A stretch of 45,136 nucleotides of DNA, from NCBI GenBank assembly GCA_934273635.1, contig CAKQSV010000013.1, positions 1 to 45,136 of the forward strand, given 5' to 3'. The stretch is from an uncultured Alphaproteobacteria bacterium (GTDB lineage Bacteria; Pseudomonadota; Alphaproteobacteria; RF32; CAG-239). Each line of letters starts with the position of its first letter. The first letter of the stretch is position 1. A program made the position numbers and the translations under genes. Positions 25,765-34,174 of the stretch are shown here, one piece after another. The notes under the pieces are model-generated. The model was given only the letters and a program-made list of their open reading frames with translations, was not told the origin of the DNA and did no database searches.

Positions 25765-26590
25765 TATTCAGCTTCTCCACACACTCGGCCAAACTAACTG
25801 CCCAGTTATTAATTTTAATTCCAAAATCACGCTTAATTTTAGCCTTATTCAAAACCGAATAATGCGGACGTTTCGCCGGCGTCGGATAATCTTTGCTCTC
25901 AATCGGCAAAACCTCGCAGTTCAAATCAGACTGCGCCATCACCGCCAAAGCAAAATCATACCACGAGCACACGCCCTCGTTTGAAAAATGGTAGATTTCT
26001 TTGGTTCCGGCTTTCATCTGCGGCAAAATAGCCACAATCGCCGCCGCCAAATCTTTGGCATACGTCGGCGTGCCCACCTGATCAAACACCACGTTCAGAC
26101 TGTCTCTTTCGGCGCCGAGCTTGCGCATAGTCTTCACAAAGTTGTTGCCAAAGGTCGAATACAGCCACGCCGTGCGAATAATCACCGCCGTCTGCGCCGT
26201 CTCCATCACCGCCTTTTCGCCGGCAAGTTTGGTGCGACCATACGCCGTCTGCGGATTAGGCTCGTCATCTTCGCTATACGGACGGCAAGCCGTGCCGTCA
26301 AACACATAATCGGTTGAAATGTGCACCAATGGCAACCCTGTCGCCGCCAAATTGCGCGGTCCCTCAACATTAATCAGCTCTGCGACTTTTTCATCACTCT
26401 CGGCTTTGTCCACGGCGGTATAAGCCGCGCAGTTAATAATCGCCTCAAACTGATGTTGCGCCACAAAAGCCTCAACCGCGGCTTTGTCCGTAATATCAAG
26501 CTCCGTACGGTCAACATAAACCGCCTTACCCTGCAGCTGCAGTTTCAACTCACTGCCCAGCTGTCCGTTCGCTCCAACAACTAAAAACAT
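25754..26590 (-). CDS. rfbD: dTDP-4-dehydrorhamnose reductase
   Basis: The last step of dTDP-L-rhamnose synthesis: NAD(P)H reduction of the 4-keto group. The 278 residues are in the family range, with GANGQLG (7-13) at the cofactor site, STDYVFDG (~92-99), and the catalytic YGRTK (Tyr117, Lys121). It overlaps rfbC by ten bases and the MBOAT gene by 11, which places it in a tightly coupled operon. Confidence 0.95.
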   Translation of the reverse strand: MFLVVGANGQLGSELKLQLQGKAVYVDRTELDITDKAAVEAFVAQHQFEAIINCAAYTAVDKAESDEKVAELINVEGPRNLAATGLPLVHISTDYVFDGTACRPYSEDDEPNPQTAYGRTKLAGEKAVMETAQTAVIIRTAWLYSTFGNNFVKTMRKLGAERDSLNVVFDQVGTPTYAKDLAAAIVAILPQMKAGTKEIYHFSNEGVCSWYDFALAVMAQSDLNCEVLPIESKDYPTPAKRPHYSVLNKAKIKRDFGIKINNWAVSLAECVEKLNNGF

Positions 26591-27126
26591 GTAACATCCT
26601 TCAACAACGGCGCGTTCTTGTCTTTCTCTGACAAAATGGCGTCTTTGGGGTTAATCTTCCAGTCAACGCCGATATCCGCGTCATCAAAGCGAATACCTCC
26701 CTCACTGGCCTTGTTATAAACGTTGTCGCACTTATAGGCAAACACCGCGGTTTTGCTCAAAACCGAAAAACCGTGACCGAAACCGCGCGGAATCATCAAC
26801 TGTTTTTTATTTTCAGCCGACAACTCGACCGCAACATATTTGCCGAAAGTCGGCGAATTTTTGCGTAAATCGACCGCCACGTCCAAAACCACACCTTCCA
26901 ACACGCGTACCAACTTTGCCTGAGCAAATTCACCCTTTTGAAAATGAATACCGCGCACCGTGCCGTAACAAGACTTTGATTGATTGTCCTGAATAAAGTT
27001 ATAATGCAATCCGGCTTCTTCCATTTTAGCTTGATTATAGCTCTCAAAAAAGTAGCCGCGTTCGTCTTCAAAAACCTGAGGTTCAATAATCACAACCCCG
27101 TCAATCGCCGTTTTAGTAATCTTCAT
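26581..27126 (-). CDS. rfbC: dTDP-4-dehydrorhamnose 3,5-epimerase
   Basis: This enzyme epimerises C3 and C5 of dTDP-4-keto-6-deoxyglucose, between RfbB and RfbD. It is a cupin-fold protein of 181 residues from ATG 27126 (MKITK). The frame reaches a further start at 27138, but MKITK is the usual family start. The active-site His61 lies in VRGIHFQKG; blocks DERGYFFESYN and IPRGFGHGF are present. The start lies inside the end of rfbA (14-base overlap). Confidence 0.95.
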   Translation of the reverse strand: MKITKTAIDGVVIIEPQVFEDERGYFFESYNQAKMEEAGLHYNFIQDNQSKSCYGTVRGIHFQKGEFAQAKLVRVLEGVVLDVAVDLRKNSPTFGKYVAVELSAENKKQLMIPRGFGHGFSVLSKTAVFAYKCDNVYNKASEGGIRFDDADIGVDWKINPKDAILSEKDKNAPLLKDVTCF

Positions 27127-27997
27127 GATAGTCCTCAAACACCCGTTTCAAATATTCTTTATAGTCCACGCCGTCTTTCAGTGAATTAATCAGCGTCTGC
27201 ATCTGCTCATCATTGATAAAACCTCTGCGATAAGCAATTTCTTCAATGCAAGCCACTTTCAAATCCTGACGTTTTTCAATAATACCGATAAAGTTGGACG
27301 CATCAAGCAACGATTGCGGCGTTCCGGCGTCAAGCCACGCGTTACCGCGTTTCATTGTTACCACGTTCAAACGTCCTTCGTCCAAATACAGCTTATTAAT
27401 ATCCGTAATTTCCAACTCACCGCGAGCCGAAGGCTTCAAATTGCGAGCTTTCTCAACCACATCAGACTTATAAAAATACAATCCGACCACCGCATAGTTA
27501 GACTTCGGATTCTTGGGTTTTTCTTCAATAGAAATCGCTTTGTGATTTTTATCAAACTCCACCACGCCGAACCGCTCAGGGTCAGAAACATGATAGCCGA
27601 ACACCGTACCGCCGGTATTGCGCGCCACTTCCTCGCGGAAGAACTTGAGCTGTTCGCCCATATAAAAGATGTTGTCGCCCAAAATCAGGCACACATCATC
27701 ATTACCGATAAAATCGGCGCCCAACGTAAACGCCTGCGCCAAACCTTTCGGCTCGGGCTGAACCTTGTAGCAAATATCCAATCCCAAATGCGAACCGTTA
27801 CCGAACAATTTTTCAATATTCGGCGTGTCTTGCGGCGTAGAAATAATCAAAATATCTTTAATTCCAAACAACATCAGCGTTGCCAACGGATAATAAATCA
27901 TCGGTTTATCATAAACCGGCAACAGTTGTTTACTGGTTGTATTTGTCAGCGGATAAAGGCGAGAGCCGCTTCCGCCGGCTAAAATAATTCCCTTCAT
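27113..27997 (-). CDS. rfbA: Glucose-1-phosphate thymidylyltransferase
   Basis: The first step of the pathway: glucose-1-phosphate plus dTTP gives dTDP-glucose. The 294 residues match RmlA, with the nucleotide-binding GGSGSRLYPLT (8-18), KQLLPVYDKPMIYYPL, ILGDNIF and EEKPKNPKSNYAVVGLYFY. It heads the eight-gene minus-strand operon rfbA-rfbC-rfbD-MBOAT-SGNH-MBOAT-SGNH-rfbB, whose promoter must lie in 27998-28172. Confidence 0.96.
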   Translation of the reverse strand: MKGIILAGGSGSRLYPLTNTTSKQLLPVYDKPMIYYPLATLMLFGIKDILIISTPQDTPNIEKLFGNGSHLGLDICYKVQPEPKGLAQAFTLGADFIGNDDVCLILGDNIFYMGEQLKFFREEVARNTGGTVFGYHVSDPERFGVVEFDKNHKAISIEEKPKNPKSNYAVVGLYFYKSDVVEKARNLKPSARGELEITDINKLYLDEGRLNVVTMKRGNAWLDAGTPQSLLDASNFIGIIEKRQDLKVACIEEIAYRRGFINDEQMQTLINSLKDGVDYKEYLKRVFEDYHEDY

Positions 27998-28172
27998 GGC
28001 ATAAATCCTTAATGTTACAATTATACCGGTATGATAAACGCTTGCGCCCTAAAATCAACCAACAACTTCCTGTTACGCACATTAATATCGCCAAAACCAT
28101 AAAAATAACTGGATTTTTCCATAAAAATCAACTATATATATAGATAGATGAATATTTGAGGAGAACAAAAGC
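27998..28172. promoter_or_regulatory. Divergent intergenic region, rfbA / HD-domain gene
   Basis: This 175-base, AT-rich gap must hold start signals for both genes. A perfect 10-base palindrome, ATACCGGTAT, lies at 28023-28032 and abuts a minus-strand TATAAT, so it could be an operator in the rfbA promoter; no good -35 is visible. GAGGAG at ~28159-28164 is the ribosome site of the plus-strand gene. Confidence 0.3.
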
Positions 28173-28772
28173 ATGAAACCGCCTGTATCTTATCTCAAAA
28201 CCACCCCGTTGGAAGAGCGGGTTAAAAGCTCTTTTTACCACGCCCATCTCTCGGAAGAATACACGCGCGCCATGCGGGTACGCGCTCTGGCTCTTTTATT
28301 AGCCAAACAATACGGGCTTGACGCCAATCAAGTCTCCGCCGCCGCGCTGTTGCACAACATCAGCCGCCTGCTGCCTGAAAGTTCTTATCTTGAAACCGCT
28401 CACGAATACAATGTTGAAGTTCTGCCGACCGAACAAAACAATCCCGCTCTTTTGCACCAAAAAATCTCGCGAATTTTAGCGGTAGAACAGTTCAATATCG
28501 GCGATAAAGAAGTTTTGAACGCCATCGCCTGCCACACCACACTGCGCCCATCGGCCACTTTACTGGATAAAATCATCTTTTGGGCGTCTAAACAATGCAA
28601 CACCCCCGCCGCGGCTTATGCTTTTGGCACCCGACAACCGCCAACCGCCGAAAAAGATTTGAACGCCGCCATATACAGCTATCTGTTTAATCTTCTCCAC
28701 AACAGCCGTTTTGCCGCACAGGCTCACCCGTGGGCGCAAGCCGCGTTGGCCGAGCTCAAACCCTTAATCTGA
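28173..28772 (+). CDS. YqeK-like HD-domain protein with degenerate metal site
   Basis: Residues ~25-150 align by eye with the YqeK/HD family (diadenosine tetraphosphate hydrolases): helix TRAMRVRALALLLAKQYGLD, then LLHNISRLLP, PALLHQKIS, AIACHTT and LDKIIFWAS. The metal-binding set is broken: the first histidine position is Arg32, the HD pair is His61-Asn62, and the final Asp of the LDKI-AD block is Ser. Two later His residues remain. Phosphohydrolase activity is therefore doubtful; a binding or regulatory role is possible. Its 3' end overlaps the convergent lpxB by nine bases. Confidence 0.7.
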   Translation: MKPPVSYLKTTPLEERVKSSFYHAHLSEEYTRAMRVRALALLLAKQYGLDANQVSAAALLHNISRLLPESSYLETAHEYNVEVLPTEQNNPALLHQKISRILAVEQFNIGDKEVLNAIACHTTLRPSATLLDKIIFWASKQCNTPAAAYAFGTRQPPTAEKDLNAAIYSYLFNLLHNSRFAAQAHPWAQAALAELKPLI

Positions 28773-29930
28773 TTCCTTTTTCGCCTGCCGCGCGATTAGA
28801 GCGTATACTTCGTCACAAGCTCTTTCGCTCGGTGACTGTTCGCCCATCCCGAGCAGCGTACGCACTTTTTTAAAACCGTCAATTTGTTTGTCATACCAGT
28901 CGTCATGGCGCAACAACCCTTGAATATACAAGCAGATATTGACCGGAATACACCGCTCTTGCAGCAACTCGGGAATAATCTCCCGCCCCAAAATAATGTT
29001 TGACAAATTCACAAACTGAATATGCAAAAAGTGCTTGACCAACCACGCAGAAAACTTTGAGACCTTATAACCGACAATATGCGGCACATCAGCAATCGCC
29101 AACTCCAACGCCACCGTTCCCGAGGCTGCGATTGCCGCCTCCGAGGCCTTAAACGCGTTATAACGGCTTTCTTCATCTTCCACAATCGTCAACGGCAAAT
29201 CCACACCGGCGCAAATCTTGCGCACCCGCTCCGCCACGGTCTTGACTGTCGGAATCACAAAGTGCAAATTTTCGTCTTGCGCCCGCAACTGCTTGGCGCT
29301 CTCCAAAAACACCGGCAATAACGAGGCGACCTCGTTGTGTCTTGACCCCGGAAGCACCGTGATAATCTTTTTATTCTCACCGATACCGTATTGACGGCGG
29401 AAACTCTCCCCATCGCCGCTCACCACCTGACTCTCAATCACCGGATGCCCCACGCAAACAGCGTTCAAATGATAGGGCGTAAAATACTTCGGTTCATAAG
29501 GCAGCAGCGTCAACAGCAAATCCACATATTTATACATTGTACGCGCACGCTTTTTCTTCCATGCCCACACCTGCGGCGCCACATAATGCACCTGCGGAAT
29601 ACCCAATTTTTTCTTGCGGATAATTTTTTGAATCCGCGCGCCAAAACTCCAACTGTCAATCGTCATCACCACATCAGGACGACAACGCTCAATATCCGCC
29701 ACGGTCTGTTTTATCAACCCCAAAATTTTCGGAATACTCGGCAACACCTCTGCCAAACCCATCACCGCCAAATCAGAAATATCAAACAGCGACTTCAGTC
29801 CGGCTTTTTCCATACTTTCACCGCCCACACCGCAAAACTCAACCTCGGGATGTTTCTGTCGCATAGCTTTCATAAAGCGCGAACCGAGCAGGTCGCCCGA
29901 TGGCTCGCCGGCAATTAAATAAATTCTCAT
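28764..29930 (-). CDS. lpxB: Lipid-A-disaccharide synthase
   Basis: LpxB joins UDP-2,3-diacylglucosamine to lipid X to form the lipid A disaccharide at the inner face of the membrane. The 388 residues show GT19 features: GEPSGDLLGSRF (8-19), GVGGESME, VMGLAEVLP, APQVWAWKKKRA, LPGSRHNEV and ALELAIADVPHIVGY. Its ATG shares four bases (ATGA) with the lpxI stop, so the two are translationally coupled, which fits consecutive steps of the pathway. Confidence 0.95.
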   Translation of the reverse strand: MRIYLIAGEPSGDLLGSRFMKAMRQKHPEVEFCGVGGESMEKAGLKSLFDISDLAVMGLAEVLPSIPKILGLIKQTVADIERCRPDVVMTIDSWSFGARIQKIIRKKKLGIPQVHYVAPQVWAWKKKRARTMYKYVDLLLTLLPYEPKYFTPYHLNAVCVGHPVIESQVVSGDGESFRRQYGIGENKKIITVLPGSRHNEVASLLPVFLESAKQLRAQDENLHFVIPTVKTVAERVRKICAGVDLPLTIVEDEESRYNAFKASEAAIAASGTVALELAIADVPHIVGYKVSKFSAWLVKHFLHIQFVNLSNIILGREIIPELLQERCIPVNICLYIQGLLRHDDWYDKQIDGFKKVRTLLGMGEQSPSERACDEVYALIARQAKKESD

Positions 29931-30769
29931 CTTCCACCTTTGTAATATTTTGCGGGATTAATTCCCATCACAAACAAACCGTACTTATCAGCCAGCCGAA
30001 TTGTCTCCGCCTCATTGGCAATCAAACCATTGCCAGCATGCAACACAATCCCCGCTAGTCCCGCCTCATACGCAGACTTGACCGTCTTGTCGCCGATTGT
30101 CGGCAAATCAATACGCATATCCTGTTGTGGTTTGCGAATTTTCACCAACACGCCACCCTCGCCCTTACGTTTGTAGGCGCCGCAACGGCGAATAAGTTCA
30201 CCTGTGCCCTCAATACCTTCAACGCCGAGCACCAGTCCTTGTTGCACAATCACCGCCTGCCCCACATCAAGACGCCCCAACTCGGTCGCGACCTCAACCG
30301 CGCGGCGAATATCCTCTTCCGCCTGTTTTGAGGGCTTAACCTTGCCCAACACGCCTTCCTTAATCAAAATTTCGGGCATAACTTCTTGAATCCCGCGCAC
30401 AATCAGCCCTTCGCCTTCCAGTTCTTTCACTAACGCGCGCAAAATTCCGTCATCACCGATTGATTTTATTCCCAATTTGGCAAAAAACGCCGCCGTGCGC
30501 AAATCCGGCACCAAATCCTTAAACGACGGACGACGAATAGTGCCAATCATAACCACTTCGGCAACTTTTTCTTCCGCCAGTTTTTTAAAGCCGGTGCCCG
30601 CCTGCCCGATACGCAACCAAATATGCGGCACACTGTCATCAATCAAATCTTTATCGGCGTTGCCCTCAATCGCCACCACAAAAAAATCTCGTTTTTCAGC
30701 CTTGCACTGATTGATTAAAGCCTTGGGGATGTCTCCACCGCCGGCGATAATTCCTAACTTTTTAGCCAT
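29927..30769 (-). CDS. lpxI: UDP-2,3-diacylglucosamine pyrophosphatase LpxI
   Basis: LpxI cleaves UDP-2,3-diacylglucosamine to lipid X and UMP; alphaproteobacteria use it in place of LpxH. The protein starts KKLGIIAGGGDIPKALI and has 280 residues from ATG 30769. The open frame runs 43 codons further upstream, across the lpxA terminator, to 30898; AGGA nine bases before ATG 30769 and the family length favour the shorter form. Family blocks include IGTIRRPSF, GDDGILRALVKELE and LPTIGDKTV. Confidence 0.9.
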   Translation of the reverse strand: MAKKLGIIAGGGDIPKALINQCKAEKRDFFVVAIEGNADKDLIDDSVPHIWLRIGQAGTGFKKLAEEKVAEVVMIGTIRRPSFKDLVPDLRTAAFFAKLGIKSIGDDGILRALVKELEGEGLIVRGIQEVMPEILIKEGVLGKVKPSKQAEEDIRRAVEVATELGRLDVGQAVIVQQGLVLGVEGIEGTGELIRRCGAYKRKGEGGVLVKIRKPQQDMRIDLPTIGDKTVKSAYEAGLAGIVLHAGNGLIANEAETIRLADKYGLFVMGINPAKYYKGGR

Positions 30770-30831
30770 ACCGTTCATCCTAAAATAATAATAGCTATGT
30801 TTAACCGAATTTAACCCGTTTGACAAGTCTA

Positions 30832-30869
30832 AAAAAGCAGTCCCAAAGTTTCCCCCAAGACTGCTTTTT
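30832..30869 (-). terminator. Intrinsic terminator between lpxA and lpxI
   Basis: AAAAAGCAGTC (30832-30842) pairs with GACTGCTTTTT (30859-30869), 11 bp, with a T tract on the minus strand. It interrupts the lpx cluster after lpxA, so lpxI-lpxB may need a promoter of their own; TTGTCA-17-TAAACA at about 30800-30828 (minus) is a weak candidate. Confidence 0.65.
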
Positions 30870-30887
30870 ACACCTGACCAATCGTCC

Positions 30888-31715
30888 TTAGTCCGCAATC
30901 ATAACGTTTCTTCGACCGGCCAACGAAACTTCAATAAAGTTCAGCTGTTCCATAACCATTTCGTTATCTTTGTACATTTCTTTGGCTTTCTGAACCCGAG
31001 TTTCAAAATTGTCTTCCTTGCCTTTGAAAATATACATAAACGCGCGGCTGATAGCTTTCACCACCTCGGGCGCGTAACCGCTGCGTTTCAACCCGATAAC
31101 GTTCAAACCACGCAGTTTACCGCGTTCACCGGTCACAATTGCAAACGGAATCACATCACGGTCAACACCGGACAATCCGCCAATCATCGCCTTGCGCCCA
31201 ATACGACAGAACTGATGAACCGCGCAGTTGCCGCCCAAAATCGCCCCGTCGCCGACCCGAACATGACCGCCGATAACCGCGTTGTTGGTCATAATCACAT
31301 TATTACCGACCACGCAGTCGTGCGCCACGTGCGAGTTGACCATAAACATACCGTCATCCCCCACATACGTCACCATTTTTTCAGGCTCTTCACCGGGGAG
31401 TGGAGATTGTCCTTTCGGTGTGCCGCAATGCATGGTCACGTTTTCGCGAATCACGTTGCGCTTGCCGATAACCAAACGAGCCTCCGGCTGAAACTCATTA
31501 CCATGATCTTGCGGACCGCCGCCCAAAACCGCGCCGGAGAACACCACCGTGCCCTCGCCGATTGAGGTGTTGCCCAAAATTGTCACTCTTGGCAACAAAC
31601 GTACATTTTCACCGATTTTCGCACCGGCGCTAACATAACAAAACGCCCCAATTTCTGCGCTGTCGGCAATCTGCGCGCCTTTTTCCACAACTGCGGTCGG
31701 ATGAATATTAGACAT
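30888..31715 (-). CDS. lpxA: UDP-N-acetylglucosamine O-acyltransferase
   Basis: The first step of lipid A synthesis: transfer of a hydroxyacyl chain from ACP to UDP-GlcNAc. The 275 residues form a left-handed beta-helix of hexapeptide repeats (for example IGENVRLLPRV, IGEGTVVFSGAV, VGNNVIMTNNAVIGGHV). The catalytic histidine is His132 in NSHVAHDC. A helical C-terminal domain follows (~195-275). It lies 148 bases from fabZ, with a partial terminator between, so some independent transcription is possible. Confidence 0.95.
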   Translation of the reverse strand: MSNIHPTAVVEKGAQIADSAEIGAFCYVSAGAKIGENVRLLPRVTILGNTSIGEGTVVFSGAVLGGGPQDHGNEFQPEARLVIGKRNVIRENVTMHCGTPKGQSPLPGEEPEKMVTYVGDDGMFMVNSHVAHDCVVGNNVIMTNNAVIGGHVRVGDGAILGGNCAVHQFCRIGRKAMIGGLSGVDRDVIPFAIVTGERGKLRGLNVIGLKRSGYAPEVVKAISRAFMYIFKGKEDNFETRVQKAKEMYKDNEMVMEQLNFIEVSLAGRRNVMIAD

Positions 31716-31821
31716 GTTTCCCTACTTCCTTTCTTCAAATAATAGTTATATCAATAACCCCAAGCTACAAGTTTTAAGCCTTAAAGTAAATTCACTTTTG
31801 CCTACAATTTATTACACAAAA

Positions 31822-31845
31822 GGCGGAAAGTTTGCGCCTTCCGCC
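31822..31845 (-). terminator. Weak hairpin after fabZ
   Basis: GGCGGAA (31822-31828) pairs with TTCCGCC (31839-31845), followed on the minus strand by only TTTTG. It may attenuate read-through from fabZ to lpxA. Confidence 0.45.
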
Positions 31846-31863
31846 CTTCAAAACAAACGCTTA

Positions 31864-32313
31864 TTAGCCCATAATCATGGCTGTGAACTCGGCCTCGGAA
31901 ACCACCTGACCGTCAACCATCGCCTGTCCCTTAAACACAAAAATATTGCGGCGTTCCTTAATTTTTTCCACATGCATACGCAACTGATCCCCCGGTTTTA
32001 CCGGTTTGCGGAACTTCACGCCGTCAATCGACATAAACAACACGCTTTTGCTGGTCTCGGCATAATTTTCTTCCGCAGCGCGCACAATCGCACCGGCAGT
32101 CTGCGCCATAGCCTCAATCTGCAACACCCCTGGCATTACCGGATTTCCGGGAAAGTGCCCCTGAAAGAACTCTTCGTTCATCGTAACGTTTTTAATACCG
32201 ACACCCTTTTCACCGGCGACTTCAACTTCCAGTCTGTCCACCAACAAAAACGGATAGCGGTGCGGCAACATTTTCATAATTTCTTCAATTTGATAAGTCT
32301 TAACTTCTGACAT
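31864..32313 (-). CDS. fabZ: 3-hydroxyacyl-ACP dehydratase FabZ
   Basis: FabZ dehydrates 3-hydroxyacyl-ACP in fatty acid elongation and so competes with LpxA and LpxD for the same precursors, which explains its place in the lipid A cluster. It is a hot-dog-fold protein of 149 residues with LPHRYPFLLVD (catalytic His18) and GNPVMPGVLQIEAMAQ (catalytic Glu67). It begins 20 bases after lpxD. Confidence 0.95.
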   Translation of the reverse strand: MSEVKTYQIEEIMKMLPHRYPFLLVDRLEVEVAGEKGVGIKNVTMNEEFFQGHFPGNPVMPGVLQIEAMAQTAGAIVRAAEENYAETSKSVLFMSIDGVKFRKPVKPGDQLRMHVEKIKERRNIFVFKGQAMVDGQVVSEAEFTAMIMG

Positions 32314-32333
32314 TTTTTGTTTTCCTTTATAAA

Positions 32334-33347
32334 TTATTTTTTAGAAACTTTCTTCAAATACAACGCCTGACGCATAAAATCTTTAATCGGCACCGCCGGA
32401 TACCCCATCAGCACCGCGCCGGCATCGATATTGCTCATAATACCGGACTGCGCCCCGATTTGCGCGCCGCTGCCAACCGTCAGGTGATCGGCAAAACCGG
32501 TCTGACCGCCGCAAACCACATAATCGCCAAACGTGCAACTGCCGGCAATTCCGGTCTGCGCCACAATCACGCAACCTCTGCCCAACACATCGTTATGCGC
32601 AATCTGCACCAAATTATCAATTCGGCAACCATCGCCGATAATAGTGTCGTCAAGCGCGCCACGGTCAATACAGCTGTTGGCGCCAACCTCAACATCATCA
32701 CCGATAATCACCCGACCGATTTGCGGAATCCGACGGTGCTGACCATCAATCATCATAAAGCCGAAACCGTCATTGCCGATTTGCGCGCCGGCAAAAATAT
32801 AACAGTTGTTGCCCATCTGACAATAAGAAACCTTGGCATTAACCCCTATACGGCAGTTATCGCCGATTTTGCACCCTTCGCCAATCACCGCGCCATGCTC
32901 AATCACACAGTTATCGCCAATCACCACACCGGCCTCAATCACCACGTTTTCGCCCACAAAACAATGCTCGCCCAAACGCGCAGAATCATCAATATGCGCG
33001 GAATCGGCAATCATCGGATCTGGCTTTTTCTCGGCATACATCGCCAAATTCAACTTCAAAAACGCCAACTTCGGATTATCGGCAACCAGCTTTGCCACGC
33101 CCTCTGGCACAAACTCTTGCAATTCGGCCGTCACCACACAGGCGGAAGCCTTCATCTCAGCGGCTTTGGCTTTGCTCTTTTTATCATAGAAAAAACAAAT
33201 CTGCCCTTCCGCGGCCTTCTCCAACGTGGCAATATCTCTAACTTGCAACGCCGCCTTATTCTCATCGACCAACTTTGCGCCGACAATCTCGGCAACCTGC
33301 CGCAGGCTGAACGGACCTTTGTTAATATAAAATGCGCTGTCTGCCAT
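32334..33347 (-). CDS. lpxD: UDP-3-O-acylglucosamine N-acyltransferase
   Basis: LpxD adds the second, N-linked hydroxyacyl chain to form UDP-2,3-diacylglucosamine. The 337 residues match the family: an N-terminal uridine-binding domain (~1-110), then a long hexapeptide beta-helix (IGDNCVIEHGAVIGEG and many more), the catalytic-histidine region NLVQIAHND, and a short C-terminal helix. GAGGTG stands four bases before the ATG. In many relatives skp lies between bamA and lpxD; here a small unknown gene and a structured RNA occupy that place. Confidence 0.95.
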   Translation of the reverse strand: MADSAFYINKGPFSLRQVAEIVGAKLVDENKAALQVRDIATLEKAAEGQICFFYDKKSKAKAAEMKASACVVTAELQEFVPEGVAKLVADNPKLAFLKLNLAMYAEKKPDPMIADSAHIDDSARLGEHCFVGENVVIEAGVVIGDNCVIEHGAVIGEGCKIGDNCRIGVNAKVSYCQMGNNCYIFAGAQIGNDGFGFMMIDGQHRRIPQIGRVIIGDDVEVGANSCIDRGALDDTIIGDGCRIDNLVQIAHNDVLGRGCVIVAQTGIAGSCTFGDYVVCGGQTGFADHLTVGSGAQIGAQSGIMSNIDAGAVLMGYPAVPIKDFMRQALYLKKVSKK

Positions 33348-33443
33348 AATTCACCTCATAAAAACGCATAAAACGACATGGCACAAGGCTAACGCATAAC
33401 CGCAATTTTCTCAACCTTATAATTTAAATATACACAACACGGC

Positions 33444-33743
33444 TTATTCAAACAAACAACCGTTGCCAAAGACGCAGACGCTGTCATCAGAGTTTTTGGT
33501 GACCGAAAAGTTGCTGCCGAAAATATATTGCGTGTCACCGCTGCACGGCAAAAAACTGCCGTAAAACAAGTGCTCGTAAAACATCAGCATTTCATTGTCG
33601 CGCAGTTTAGCCAACATCTCCGCCACCTCTTTCGTTGCCAAATCAATGCGCCGCCCGTTATGAAACGCGACCACAGGCAGCTTTTCGCCCTTATGATACG
33701 TCCGCCAACACGGATACATTTTGCCAACACTTAGCCGATTCAT
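33444..33743 (-). CDS. Small protein of unknown function upstream of lpxD
   Basis: From ATG 33743 (MNRLSVGKMYPCWR) the protein has 99 residues; GAGAG six bases upstream supports this start over the TTG at 33749. It has no signal peptide or membrane helix. It is rich in aromatic residues and has four Cys, with EVAEMLAKLRDNEML as a likely helix and a C-terminal half of probable beta strands (QYIFGSNFSV, SVCVFGNGC). No family recognised. The terminator hairpin of the RNA candidate ends about 20 bases upstream of its start, so its expression may depend on read-through. Confidence 0.5.
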   Translation of the reverse strand: MNRLSVGKMYPCWRTYHKGEKLPVVAFHNGRRIDLATKEVAEMLAKLRDNEMLMFYEHLFYGSFLPCSGDTQYIFGSNFSVTKNSDDSVCVFGNGCLFE

Positions 33744-33762
33744 CGCCAACTCTCATCTCAAA

Positions 33763-34050
33763 AACAAAAACAACCACCTTGAGATAAAGGTGGTCGGAGA
33801 GTTCGTAAATCATATTGCTTAAAATGACTCTCTTAGCCTTTCAAGTCTGCTTAAAAAACACACTTTTGGACATACGCTAAAAGCTCCCCGACCCATACTT
33901 AAATCGGGGATATATTCATAACTGCCTGTTTATCAATACACCAAGGCAGCAACGTAACGATGTTATATCCTAACACCGTAAGCAATAAAGAGCTTACGAC
34001 AGCTCCGCACCCAACTCAGGCGCTATATCGAGACTTTCGCCCGACACTGA
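33763..34050 (-). ncRNA. Candidate structured RNA, ~290 nt, unknown class
   Basis: A minus-strand unit with a promoter (34056-34084), a series of hairpins and a terminator, but no convincing gene. Stems, in transcript order: GTAAGC/GCTTAC (~33975-33996), CTGCC/GGCAG (~33922-33949), TCCCCGA/TCGGGGA (33885-33910), GAGAGT/ACTCTC (~33797-33832) and the terminator CCACCTT/AAGGTGG. The first start site would fall near 34050. I looked for the conserved blocks of RNase P RNA, tmRNA and SRP RNA and did not find them. It could also be a long leader for the small gene downstream. Coordinates are approximate. Confidence 0.4.
33774..33794 (-). terminator. Terminator of the RNA candidate
   Basis: On the minus strand CCACCTT and AAGGTGG pair around TATCTC (7-bp stem), followed by TTGTTTTTGTTTTT, a typical intrinsic terminator tail. 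Confidence 0.7.
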
Positions 34051-34055
34051 TATTT

Positions 34056-34084
34056 CATATAGCATACTGAAAAAACAATGTAAA
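34056..34084 (-). promoter_or_regulatory. Promoter of the RNA candidate
   Basis: On the minus strand TTTACA (34084-34079), a spacer of exactly 17 bases and TATATG (34061-34056). The same TTTACA-17 arrangement is seen at the dinJ and recG promoters in this window. Confidence 0.5.
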
Positions 34085-34174
34085 TACTTTTTCTTTCTCT
34101 CTCCGCCTCCGCCGCACACCGACACATATTCTTTATTTTTCCTTCTCCGCCGGTGCATAATCTCCCGAGCACAC

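Noticed and set aside
32460..33371. 303-codon open frame on the plus strand
   Set aside because: It is antisense to lpxD; its repeated Asn/His pattern mirrors the hexapeptide repeats.
33763..34050. RNase P RNA, tmRNA or SRP RNA as identity of the structured region
   Set aside because: None of their conserved blocks (for example GAGGAAAGTCC, a tag-peptide frame with a tRNA-like end, or the SRP GGAAGCAGCC core) is present on either strand.
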